DNA from: a virus
Strand: one strand, 5' to 3'
IMG/VR virus record: IMGVR_UViG_3300002835_000342
Location: 1-45,927 of that record
DNA: 45,927 bases
The notes beneath the pieces are model-generated. The model was not told where the DNA came from. It made no database searches and saw only the letters and a list, made by a program, of their open reading frames with translations. Positions 14,665 through 22,455 of the stretch are shown here, piece after piece (position 1 is the first letter of the stretch; each line of letters opens with the position of its first letter). The position numbers were made by a program, and so were the translations under genes.

Positions 14665-15299
14665 TTGTTTTATACAGTAATCAAAAAATTGAATTGCAAA
14701 CAAAAGCACAATTGGCTGCTGAAAGTTGTTTTACAGTATTAGGTAGTGATTTTCGTGATACAATACTAAAACCATGGTTTGGAGATTTACTTACAGTACA
14801 GTCTTTATTTCCAGAATGGATTTTAAACTCATATGAAAGCGATACAACAAATTCTGTAACTATAATACCAATTATTAAAAATTATTTAAGATGGCTTTTT
14901 AGCCAAGATTATGGCTACGGTGCACAGCTTAATTGGGAAAATATACGCGTTCCTTTGTATATGCACTCTTTATTTTTAGAAGCTTTATTTGATTTTTATT
15001 TTCCAAACGCCAATTTATCTTCATCTCAATTAAGTTCTATTTTACCAAATTTAAGAATATTTTCTATAAAAGCAGATGAAAATTATTTTAATATCAAAGG
15101 AACTCCTCCAGCTATAAAATATTTGATCTGTGCTTTACTTGGTTTTGGAATTACAGAAGTGTATGTTACGACAACAACATATTCAAATATACAAATATCT
15201 GTAACAAGCTCCAAATACGATACTTTACAAAACTATAAAACGTTCTTAGAACAACACGTAATACCAGCAGGAATTGTAATAGATTATAAGGTGATATAA
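14661..15299 (+). CDS. Baseplate wedge protein, gp7/gpI-like
   Basis: 212 residues, overlapping the gp6 stop as ATGA. Simple contractile baseplates have the gene order gp25 - gp6 (gpJ) - gp7 (gpI), and this protein occupies that third position. The segment FNIKGTPPAIKYLICALLGF (about residues 145-164) looks like the conserved helix of tail protein I, in which a GTP-x-A-I-x-x-L core is common. The rest is helical and aromatic-rich at the N-terminus and mixed at the end. T4 gp7 is about 1030 residues, so only the wedge core would be retained. Assignment rests mainly on order and this motif. Confidence 0.5.
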   Translation: MIVLYSNQKIELQTKAQLAAESCFTVLGSDFRDTILKPWFGDLLTVQSLFPEWILNSYESDTTNSVTIIPIIKNYLRWLFSQDYGYGAQLNWENIRVPLYMHSLFLEALFDFYFPNANLSSSQLSSILPNLRIFSIKADENYFNIKGTPPAIKYLICALLGFGITEVYVTTTTYSNIQISVTSSKYDTLQNYKTFLEQHVIPAGIVIDYKVI

Positions 15300-15302
15300 T
15301 TT

Positions 15303-15755
15303 ATGTTTAATAAGATGATAATGTTTGCGGCATCGTTGGCATCCAGAGGATTGGGAAACAAAAAAACTGACTTACAAACAAAACAACTCAGAGTTTTGTC
15401 TTGTTTTGGTGGTTTGGAAGTCAATACCCCTTGTCCTTATTTAAAAGAAAGTTCAGTTGAACCACAAAAATATTTTTGTAATAAATGTGGCTGCGGTGAC
15501 AAAAAGCATACTTGGTTGATGCAAAATAATGAAGAATATTCAAAATTAGATTATCCTGTATTAAATTGTCCACTTAAAATGCCAGGATTTAGTAATTATG
15601 ATCCAAATCATAAACCAGCCGAAATAAGAGATAGAAAAGAACAAATAGAACAAATAGATCCTGAAAACTTACAATATATTCAAGTTACATTGGGAGCAAG
15701 TGAAGAAAAAGAGAGAATTATAGATCAAGTAAATAAAATAATAGAGAATACATAA
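15303..15755 (+). CDS. Small zinc-ribbon-like protein in the baseplate operon
   Basis: 150 residues with AAGGTGA before the ATG. Seven cysteines and several histidines lie in the central part, arranged as CPYLKESS, YFCNKCGCGDKKHTWL and LNCPLKMPG (residues 40-98). This suggests one zinc-ribbon or an iron- or zinc-binding knuckle. The C-terminal 45 residues are charged and probably helical. No function is recognised. Its position between wedge genes and gp13 suggests a role in tail or neck assembly, but a metal-binding regulatory protein is equally possible. The conserved-looking CGCG-x-KK recalls the CGCGAKK motif of the protein at 1535-2158. Confidence 0.55.
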   Translation: MFNKMIMFAASLASRGLGNKKTDLQTKQLRVLSCFGGLEVNTPCPYLKESSVEPQKYFCNKCGCGDKKHTWLMQNNEEYSKLDYPVLNCPLKMPGFSNYDPNHKPAEIRDRKEQIEQIDPENLQYIQVTLGASEEKERIIDQVNKIIENT

Positions 15756-15758
15756 ATA
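15751..15758 (+). promoter_or_regulatory. Late octamer CATAAATA before gp13
   Basis: CATAAATA overlaps the end of the previous gene and is followed by exactly five bases and the gp13 ATG at 15764, the same spacing as before gp25, gp4 and the gene at 28639. No Shine-Dalgarno sequence is present. Confidence 0.55.
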
Positions 15759-15763
15759 TTTGT

Positions 15764-16594
15764 ATGGCTATAACCACCCGACAGGATTTTATCAATTATG
15801 CATTTAGAAAACTGGGTGCCCCAGTACTTCAAATAAACATAGATCCTCAACAAGCTGAAGATCGTTTAGATGAATCTTTGGAGTATATGCATGAACGTCA
15901 TTTTGACTTTAATCAACGTGCACAGTTTGTTGTTCCGATTACACAAGATAATATAACTGGCAAATATTTTGATGTAACAAAATTTGGATACGCAGTTGGA
16001 GCTCAAGGCGTAACTTCAAGTACAAGCGGAAGCACTGCATACTGGCCAGCTGCATCTGACATTCGAACCATTAGTCAGGTTTATAGTCCAAATAGTACCG
16101 TTGGCGATTATATGTTTGATTTGAGATATCAAATGACACTATTTGATTTCTTTGGTTTATATTTTAACCAAGGTGGTCTATCACAAGGACCAATGGCTTC
16201 ATATATGGAAAGTATGCAGTACCTTAGTTTAATAAATGATGTGTTTAATTATCCTGTATCATTTACATATACAAAAACAACAAATAGATTATTTTTAGAA
16301 GTAAAAGATTCTAGAATGGACCATATAAATTTTCTTATGGTCGAAGCATATGTTCAAGTTAATCCAGATTATTATATAAAGGCATGGGATGATCGCATCT
16401 TCCAAAGGCATTATACGGCATTACTTAAAAAACAATGGGCGCAAAACTTAATAAAGTTTACAGGAATGCCATTGCCTGGTGGTGCATCACTAAATGCTGC
16501 AGCAATAATGCAAGATGCCGTCAAAGAATTAGAAGTAATAGAACAAATGCTGTTGAAGACTCAAGAACTTCCAGTTGATCCAATGATCGGATAA
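15764..16594 (+). CDS. 13: Neck protein gp13
   Basis: 276 residues (T4 gp13 has 309). gp13 forms the ring that, with gp14, closes the filled head and provides the docking surface for the tail. The N-terminus MAITTRQDFINYAFRKLGAP, then QQAEDRLDESLEYMHERHFD, is a close match to the family. A conserved LDRLRF-type helix is replaced here by MDHINFLMVEAYVQVNPDYY near residues 185-205. The gene starts the long neck-to-capsid module and is probably expressed from the late octamer five bases before its ATG. gp14 begins two bases after its stop. Confidence 0.9.
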   Translation: MAITTRQDFINYAFRKLGAPVLQINIDPQQAEDRLDESLEYMHERHFDFNQRAQFVVPITQDNITGKYFDVTKFGYAVGAQGVTSSTSGSTAYWPAASDIRTISQVYSPNSTVGDYMFDLRYQMTLFDFFGLYFNQGGLSQGPMASYMESMQYLSLINDVFNYPVSFTYTKTTNRLFLEVKDSRMDHINFLMVEAYVQVNPDYYIKAWDDRIFQRHYTALLKKQWAQNLIKFTGMPLPGGASLNAAAIMQDAVKELEVIEQMLLKTQELPVDPMIG

Positions 16595-16595
16595 C

Positions 16596-17273
16596 ATGGC
16601 AACAAATCCATACATCAATACCACTTCTGTTGTAACAGAACAACGTTTAATCGAAGATTTGACGGTAGAATTAATCCAAGGAGTGGGTCAGGATTGTTTC
16701 TATGTTCCTAGAAAATATTTTAACATTGATAAAATATTTGGTGAAGACCCATCTTCTTCTTTTGAAAAGATCTATACAATAGAAATGTATATACAGTCCT
16801 ATAAAGGATTTGATGGTACGGATGTTATAACTCAATTTGGATTAGAGATTAAAGACAAAATTTCTTTATTAATGGCTAGACGCAGATTTAGAGATGAAGT
16901 TACGGCTATCGATAGCACCATAACAAGACCAAGAGAAGGAGATTTAATTTATTTTCCTTTATCAAAATCATTATTTGAAATTAATTTTGTCGAACATGAA
17001 AATCCCCTTTATCCTTTGGGTAAACTTTATTCGTATCAGATAACCGCGGAACTCTTCACATACAGCTATGAAAAGATTCAGACTTTGAATAAGGATATCA
17101 ATTCCCCATATACATCAACTACAGCAGGACTTTCTGGATCGGTAATTATACCAATTGCAAATAATTTGGGCATAACATTGGGAGTAAATGATCAATTACA
17201 GACAGAAGGTAATTCATATGGATTTAATCCCAATGATCCATTCAGTGAAGACGGCTGCACAGGAGGCTCATAA
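16596..17273 (+). CDS. 14: Neck protein gp14
   Basis: 225 residues (T4 gp14 has 256). It works with gp13 in head completion and tail joining. Recognised from the opening VTEQRLIEDLTVELIQGVG, then CFYVPRKYFNIDKIFGED, and the following KIYTIEMYIQSYKGFDG, GLEIKDKISLLMARRRF and PREGDLIYFPLSKSLFEI, which are in the expected order. The C-terminus ends in an NDPFSEDG-x-x-GG tail like that of many gp14 homologues. The start follows the gp13 stop by two bases, indicating coupling. The next gene has a strong GGAGG site within the last codons of gp14. Confidence 0.9.
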   Translation: MATNPYINTTSVVTEQRLIEDLTVELIQGVGQDCFYVPRKYFNIDKIFGEDPSSSFEKIYTIEMYIQSYKGFDGTDVITQFGLEIKDKISLLMARRRFRDEVTAIDSTITRPREGDLIYFPLSKSLFEINFVEHENPLYPLGKLYSYQITAELFTYSYEKIQTLNKDINSPYTSTTAGLSGSVIIPIANNLGITLGVNDQLQTEGNSYGFNPNDPFSEDGCTGGS

Positions 17274-17275
17274 AA

Positions 17276-17926
17276 ATGTTTGGTTATTTTTACAATGAAA
17301 ATTTGAGAAAACTAGTAGTTGGTTTTGGATCATTGTTTAGCAATATAGAAGTTGCTCATATTGATCCAGATACATCTAGTGCACAGAATATAAGAGTGCC
17401 TATTCATTATGCACCTCAAGAAAAATTTATTCAAAGACTATTGCAGCCTTCTTCTATTACACCGGGAACTCGTATTGAAACACAACTTCCGATTATAAGT
17501 TTTTCAATGAATAGTATTGTATCGGATGCGTCTAGACGATTGGGCAGAAAGGTACAGCCTAATAATGTTGGAGCTCCACCATGTGGTCCAGTAGGAAGTG
17601 CTATATCAAGCCAAATACCCGTAAATGTATCTTTTAATTTGTATGTTTACACAAGACACACAGATGACATGTTACAGATTATAGAACAAATAATGCCATT
17701 CTTTGTTCCCGAACATATAATCACTTTAAATATGAATGCGGCACAGACAAATTTACAGATACCAATTATAATGGTAAGTAATAATTTGACTGAAAAATAC
17801 GAAGGTGATTTATCAAGCCGTAGGCTGAATATAGCCTCATTTCAGTTTTTGGCCAAATCGTGGATATTTGGTGAAATTAAATCTGTCACAGGAATTACAT
17901 CATCAAATATTGTAATAATAGATTGA
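17276..17926 (+). CDS. 15: Proximal tail sheath stabiliser gp15
   Basis: 216 residues (T4 gp15 has 272). gp15 forms the hexameric ring at the head end of the tail that stabilises the sheath and binds the neck. The N-terminal FGYFYNENLRKLVVGFGSLF followed by IRVPIHYAPQEKFIQRLL and LPIISFSMNSI is a clear family match. A conserved ANT-like FNLYVYTRHTDDMLQIIEQI region and the terminal FQFLAKSWIFGEI strand are also visible. A GGAGG ribosome binding site precedes the ATG by ten bases. The order 13-14-15-16-17 is as in T4. Confidence 0.9.
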   Translation: MFGYFYNENLRKLVVGFGSLFSNIEVAHIDPDTSSAQNIRVPIHYAPQEKFIQRLLQPSSITPGTRIETQLPIISFSMNSIVSDASRRLGRKVQPNNVGAPPCGPVGSAISSQIPVNVSFNLYVYTRHTDDMLQIIEQIMPFFVPEHIITLNMNAAQTNLQIPIIMVSNNLTEKYEGDLSSRRLNIASFQFLAKSWIFGEIKSVTGITSSNIVIID

Positions 17927-17930
17927 GTAT

Positions 17931-18371
17931 ATGAATAAAAATTTATCAAAGTTATTTAATTTAAATGAAGTTGCAGAAACGCCAAAAGATAAAGTAATTT
18001 CTGGTGGAACATTTGATTCTTCTTCTTTTCAAAAAGATTATGCAACCGTACAATCAAATCTAAAAGATTTGATTGGTAATGGTAATGTAGCACTTGAAGC
18101 TGCATTAAAAGTTGCCACTGAATCGGATTCACCGAGAGCATTTGAAGTGGTAGCTATTTTATTAAAAACTATGGCAGACCTTAACAACAATGTTTTGGAT
18201 GTGCACAAAAAAGCAAAAGATACAACTTCATCTACTACGACAAAAGTTACGCAAACAAACAATTCTGTTTTTGTTGGTTCAACCAAAGATCTGCAGAATC
18301 TATTAAATAAAGATAGAAGTACGGATAAAGTGATGGATGCAGAGGTAATTGATAGTGAGTCAAAACAATAA
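17931..18371 (+). CDS. 16: Terminase small subunit gp16
   Basis: 146 residues (T4 gp16 has 164). The small subunit recognises DNA for packaging and regulates the large-subunit motor. The central helical hairpin DYATVQSNLKDLIGNGNVAL, then EAALKVATESDSPRAFEVVA and ILLKTMADLNNNVLDVHKKA is the conserved gp16 coiled-coil core. The C-terminal half is Thr/Ser/Lys-rich with an acidic end, probably contacting gp17. The gene overlaps the beginning of gp17 by 17 bases. Signals for the DNA site it recognises are not visible in the window. Confidence 0.85.
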   Translation: MNKNLSKLFNLNEVAETPKDKVISGGTFDSSSFQKDYATVQSNLKDLIGNGNVALEAALKVATESDSPRAFEVVAILLKTMADLNNNVLDVHKKAKDTTSSTTTKVTQTNNSVFVGSTKDLQNLLNKDRSTDKVMDAEVIDSESKQ

Positions 18372-20010
18372 TAATCAAGGTTACAGAAACAACCCAAAGT
18401 TAAAACCTCCTGGCGTTGAAATACCTTATACAAAAGAACAACTGGAAGAATATGTTAAATGTGCAAATGATCCAGTATATTTTTGCAGTAAATATGTAAA
18501 AGTAAAAACACTTGATAAAGGTGTAATGCCGTTTAAATTATATGATTATCAAGAAAGATTTGTCAGAGAAATACATAAAAATAGATTTGTTATTTCTAAA
18601 TGGCCTCGCCAATCTGGTAAATCAACTTCAGTAATTGGTTATATATGTCATTATGTTACATTTAATCAAAGTGTTAACGTAGCTATTTTGGCAAACAAAT
18701 TAAAAACTGCTAAAGACGAATTATTTGCCAAACTACAGCTGGCTTATGAAAATCTTCCACAATTTCTTCAACAAGGCGTGGTAGAATGGAATAAGACGAG
18801 TTTTAAACTGGAAAACGGGTCTAGAGTGGTATGTGATGCAACATCGTCTTCAGCAATCCGTGGTGGTTCTTATAACTTACTTTTATTGGACGAATACGCG
18901 TTCTTGCCATCGCATATTGCAGAAGAATTCTATTCATCTACTTATCCAACTATTTCAGCAGGTTTAACTACAAAACTTATTATTGTTTCAACCCCAAATG
19001 GAATGAACCATTTTCATAAACTTTGGGTAGATGCAAACAGACAAGAAGGCCATAAATTAAAAAACAGATTTATCCCAGTAGAAGTAAGCTGGAGAGATGT
19101 TCCAATTACTCCCGGTGGTCCTAAAAGAGATGATGTGTGGGCTGAAGAACAGATAGCCAACACAAGCCCGGAACAATTTGAGCAAGAATATGGATGTAGC
19201 TTTTTAGGGTCTTCTAATACTCTTATTTCTTCCACCAAATTAAATGTATTGGCACCAGAAGAACCAATATCTGAAAATGCCGAAGGGCATAGAGTATATG
19301 AAACCCCTCAAAAAGATAAAACTTATTTTTTACAAGCAGATGTTTCTAGAGGACAGGGTTCAGATTACTCAGCATTTACTGTAATTGAAGGCTCAAGTAC
19401 CCCTTATAAGGTTGTTTGTAGTTATAGAAACAATACTATAAGTCCTTTTAATTTTCCAACAGTTATACAAAATGTTGCTAAAGCATATAATAATGCTTAT
19501 GTTTTAATTGAGACAAATGATCTGGGAGGTCAGGTTTCCAACATACTTCATACAGATTTAGAATATGAAAATGTATTGATGACTAAAGTTATGGGAAGAA
19601 AAGGTCAAGTTTTATCTCAGGGATTTGGTGGTATTGGAAAAAATGAAATGGGTATACGTACTACCGCACAAACCAAAAAAATTGGTTGTGCTATATTAAA
19701 GCGATTAGTAGAAGAAAATAAAATTTTGTTAAATGATGATAGAATTATAACAGAATTGATGTCATTTGTCTCCAAATCAAATACATATAAAGCTGAAGAT
19801 GGACAAAATGACGATTTAGTTATGACTTTGGTATTTTTTGCTTGGTTAACTCGACAAGAATACTTTGCAGATCTTATAGAACAGTCAAAATTTAACTATG
19901 AAGAAGCTATAAAACCAGAAGATGATAATGTTTTATTTGCTCCAAATCAAAATAATGATGAAGATGATGGTGAGTTTGTAGAAAACGGTGTCGTTTGGTA
20001 TCCTTCGTAA
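18355..20010 (+). CDS. 17: Terminase large subunit gp17
   Basis: 551 residues from a GTG at 18355 (T4 gp17 has 610). It is the ATP-driven packaging motor and headful nuclease. Visible motifs: Walker A region SKWPRQSGKST (81-91), Walker B LLLLDEYAF with Asp179 and Glu180, a VSTPNGMNHFHKLW coupling motif, and the RNase H-like nuclease with Asp329 in FLQADVSRGQGSDY, the acidic residue in VLIETNDLGG and Asp486/Asp487 near the C-terminus. A TTG at 18349 also opens the frame, but AGAGG at 18341-18345 is better spaced for the GTG. The C-terminal tail is acidic and Asn-rich. Confidence 0.95.
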   Translation: MSQNNNNQGYRNNPKLKPPGVEIPYTKEQLEEYVKCANDPVYFCSKYVKVKTLDKGVMPFKLYDYQERFVREIHKNRFVISKWPRQSGKSTSVIGYICHYVTFNQSVNVAILANKLKTAKDELFAKLQLAYENLPQFLQQGVVEWNKTSFKLENGSRVVCDATSSSAIRGGSYNLLLLDEYAFLPSHIAEEFYSSTYPTISAGLTTKLIIVSTPNGMNHFHKLWVDANRQEGHKLKNRFIPVEVSWRDVPITPGGPKRDDVWAEEQIANTSPEQFEQEYGCSFLGSSNTLISSTKLNVLAPEEPISENAEGHRVYETPQKDKTYFLQADVSRGQGSDYSAFTVIEGSSTPYKVVCSYRNNTISPFNFPTVIQNVAKAYNNAYVLIETNDLGGQVSNILHTDLEYENVLMTKVMGRKGQVLSQGFGGIGKNEMGIRTTAQTKKIGCAILKRLVEENKILLNDDRIITELMSFVSKSNTYKAEDGQNDDLVMTLVFFAWLTRQEYFADLIEQSKFNYEEAIKPEDDNVLFAPNQNNDEDDGEFVENGVVWYPS

Positions 20011-20014
20011 GAAT

Positions 20015-20022
20015 GCTAAATA
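20015..20022 (+). promoter_or_regulatory. Late octamer GCTAAATA before the sheath gene
   Basis: GCTAAATA, in the 35-base gap between gp17 and gp18, 23 bases before the ATG. The sheath gene also has an AAAGGAA ribosome binding site, so this transcript would have a normal short leader, unlike the gp25/gp13 class. Confidence 0.5.
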
Positions 20023-20045
20023 TTTTGACAGAAAAAGGAAATTAA

Positions 20046-21371
20046 ATGCCATCACTCAGCTCCTTTATAAGCTCTAACCAATATTCGACAGAAAGCACTA
20101 CTAATACCCTAGTAGCTGGTATGATCGCCGGAAATACATACAACAGCGGTTTGACATTTAATGGTATTTCTGGTGCTGCTGGCAATGATCCCGGTGGATT
20201 GTTTGGGTGGCTTATATACTCAAGGTCCAGAACATGGGGAAATACTGGATCTGGAACCCCCGCAAAAGGTACTACTTTAGACAAATATATTGTTTATACC
20301 ACACCACAAGATTTTATCGGAGATTTAAATTCATTAGGTGGAGTTACGGCATGTCTGGTATCAGATCCCGGTGCAGGTGGAACATTTGGATTTTTTCAAA
20401 CTGCCGGAGTAGAAAATAACTCTGTTCGTCTAACACCATTGGCTGCTGGTACAGATATGTTGTTTGCCATAAATTATATGGCTTACGGTGGTTCTTTGGT
20501 TTTGTCTGGATCTGCAGCTGGATTGGACCAATATATTATAGATGAGCAAAATTATTTTGATATAGTAATTGGCCAACAAGCAGGAACCACATTATGCCAA
20601 TGGCTCATAGATCAACCATATACTGTAGGTATATTCCCAAGCGTTGCCGATAGTTCGGGAGTTACGGGAGCTGGTTATACTATGGCAAACTATGCAACTT
20701 TGTTTGGATCGTCTGCCTATGTCACCGGAACACAAGTTGCCAACAGAATATTCAATGTTTGTGGTTTAAAAACTGTAACAGATCTAGATACAACTTCGTT
20801 ATTAAGCACTAGCAAAATCACATATACCTTGCCAGCAGTTTCTGATGTAGGTGGATTCTTTACCAGAGCTTTAAATCGAAATGAAGAGTATTTGACTGTA
20901 GCTGGTATAGATAGAGCAACTGTATTAAATGGAAATGTATCAAATTCTATTGATTGGTTTGATAATTTAAAAACGGTTTTAAGAAATAATAGAGTCAATT
21001 TCTTTGTAAACTTTAATCCTAAATTTTTAGGATCAGATGTTGTTGGAGCTACTGCAAACAATTCTGGTGTAGTATCATCTGACGAAAGAATAGGCCCATC
21101 AAGACTTCGTTCAGCTTTAGCGCAAGCTATTAATGACATTGCATTGAAATACCTATTTGATGTAAATAATGCCGCCACCCGTGCACAAATTACTTCTGAA
21201 ATAGATACTGCAATAGATCCATTTACTCCATATATTGATAGCACAAAAACTCAAATTATATGCGACGCATCTAATAATACTGATAATTCATCAAACTTGA
21301 CGGTTCAAGTAATAATCAAGCCAATTCTCAGCATTGATAGCTTCATAATCGATATAACCCTAACACAATAA
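20046..21371 (+). CDS. 18: Tail sheath protein gp18 (short form)
   Basis: 441 residues, clearly shorter than T4 gp18 (659), which suggests loss of the outer surface domains and retention of the conserved core. The sheath contracts to drive the tube through the host envelope. Evidence: position between terminase and tube genes; a Gly/Ser/Thr-rich N-terminal half; IDWFDNLKTVLRNNRVNFFV; IGPSRLRSALAQAINDIALK YLFDVNN-type helix; and the terminal IIKPILSIDSFIIDITLT strand, which is the handshake strand pattern of contractile sheaths. The last codon overlaps the start of the first gp19 gene (TAATG). Similarity is weaker than for gp17 or gp23. Confidence 0.8.
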   Translation: MPSLSSFISSNQYSTESTTNTLVAGMIAGNTYNSGLTFNGISGAAGNDPGGLFGWLIYSRSRTWGNTGSGTPAKGTTLDKYIVYTTPQDFIGDLNSLGGVTACLVSDPGAGGTFGFFQTAGVENNSVRLTPLAAGTDMLFAINYMAYGGSLVLSGSAAGLDQYIIDEQNYFDIVIGQQAGTTLCQWLIDQPYTVGIFPSVADSSGVTGAGYTMANYATLFGSSAYVTGTQVANRIFNVCGLKTVTDLDTTSLLSTSKITYTLPAVSDVGGFFTRALNRNEEYLTVAGIDRATVLNGNVSNSIDWFDNLKTVLRNNRVNFFVNFNPKFLGSDVVGATANNSGVVSSDERIGPSRLRSALAQAINDIALKYLFDVNNAATRAQITSEIDTAIDPFTPYIDSTKTQIICDASNNTDNSSNLTVQVIIKPILSIDSFIIDITLTQ

Positions 21372-21913
21372 TGGCATCAAAAAATTCAATAATTAATTTT
21401 AAAGATGGTTTTAATGGTGGAACTCGTGCCAATAGGTTCGTGGTGATGCCAAAGTGGCCAAATGGAATTAGTATTGATAAAAATGATGCGGCATTTAAAA
21501 TGGTATCCGCATCTTTGCCTGCTACACAGATTAATACAATATCTGTCCCATACCGTGGAAGAATGATTACATATGCTGGGGATAGAATTTATAGTACTTG
21601 GGCTATAGGCATTTACGACGATAATAATACCAAAAATATATGGAAAGCATTACACACTTGGTCGGAGCAAATGGACGGCCATTATACCCACAAAGTTATT
21701 AGAAATGATTATTCTTATAAAACTCTTCAAACAACTTGGCAAATAAAACAATTGGATTTAAACGGAAATCCTATAAAAACAATTACTCTTTATAAATGCT
21801 GGCCATCGGTTGTCGGAGAAATTAATCTTAATATGGGTGAAGTTGGCTTTGTTGGTTTTAGTGCAACACTTACCTTCGATTATCTTAGAATTCAAGACAA
21901 TTATAATAGCTAA
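21371..21913 (+). CDS. 19: Tail tube protein gp19, first copy
   Basis: 180 residues (T4 gp19 has 163). Six copies per ring make the inner tail tube. The family pattern is visible: NFKDGFNGGTRANRFVVMP at the N-terminus, ASLPATQINTISVPYRGR, YAGDRIYSTWAIGIYDD, LNGNPIKTITLYKCWP and EINLNMGEVGFVGFSATLTF. The gene overlaps the sheath stop by one base and is followed three bases later by a second, related tube gene. This copy is closest to canonical gp19 in spacing and order (18 then 19), so it is probably the main tube subunit, though the two copies could share the role. Confidence 0.85.
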   Translation: MASKNSIINFKDGFNGGTRANRFVVMPKWPNGISIDKNDAAFKMVSASLPATQINTISVPYRGRMITYAGDRIYSTWAIGIYDDNNTKNIWKALHTWSEQMDGHYTHKVIRNDYSYKTLQTTWQIKQLDLNGNPIKTITLYKCWPSVVGEINLNMGEVGFVGFSATLTFDYLRIQDNYNS

Positions 21914-21916
21914 ACT

Positions 21917-22447
21917 ATGCTCATAGATTTTAAAACAAATTTCTTTGGAGGATCACGATCTAACCGATTTAAAATAATCGGTAGTTTTCCCACAGGTGGA
22001 AAATTTACGGATTATCATGTAAGAGCAGCTACAGTACCTAACGCAGCCTCCAAGACTATAAGCTATGATCATTTTGGTAGAAAATATCATTATCCTGGTG
22101 AAAAAGATTACGGTACATGGTCTTTCACGGCGTGGGATGATACTGGATCAAATAATATTTGGGGAAGAATTCAAAAGTGGCAAGATCTTATAAACAACCA
22201 CGATACCAATAAATCTTCCACACTTCCAAAAAGATATAAAGCGGATAATTGGAAAATACAACATTTAAATTTAAATGGTGAAGATGGTCCAAATTCTGTT
22301 TTAAAAGAATATAAATTGTACGGCTGCTGGCCTGCAGGAATTCAACCAATAAACCTAAACATGGGTAATCCAAACACGTTAAATAGTTTTAACGTTATCA
22401 TTGTTTTTGATTATATTGAGATAACTAATGTTACAAGAAGAAACTAA
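21917..22447 (+). CDS. Tail tube protein gp19 paralogue, second copy
   Basis: 176 residues, starting three bases after the first copy. Shared blocks: NFFGGSRSNRF versus NGGTRANRF, YPGEKDYGTWSFTAWDD versus YAGDRIYSTWAIGIYDD, LNLNGEDG versus LDLNGNP, and YGCWPAGIQPINLNMG versus YKCWPSVVGEINLNMG. Overall divergence is high, so the duplication is not recent. Possible roles are an alternating or terminal tube ring, a tube terminator at the neck, or an inner component specialised for the baseplate side. T4 has only one gp19, so this is an expansion. Sequence alone does not say which ring it forms. Confidence 0.8.
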   Translation: MLIDFKTNFFGGSRSNRFKIIGSFPTGGKFTDYHVRAATVPNAASKTISYDHFGRKYHYPGEKDYGTWSFTAWDDTGSNNIWGRIQKWQDLINNHDTNKSSTLPKRYKADNWKIQHLNLNGEDGPNSVLKEYKLYGCWPAGIQPINLNMGNPNTLNSFNVIIVFDYIEITNVTRRN

Positions 22448-22455
22448 GGTGAAAT

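Noticed and set aside
20717-21244. 175-codon leftward frame opposite the sheath gene
   Set aside because: Lies wholly within gp18 on the other strand and lacks promoter, ribosome binding site and recognisable domains.
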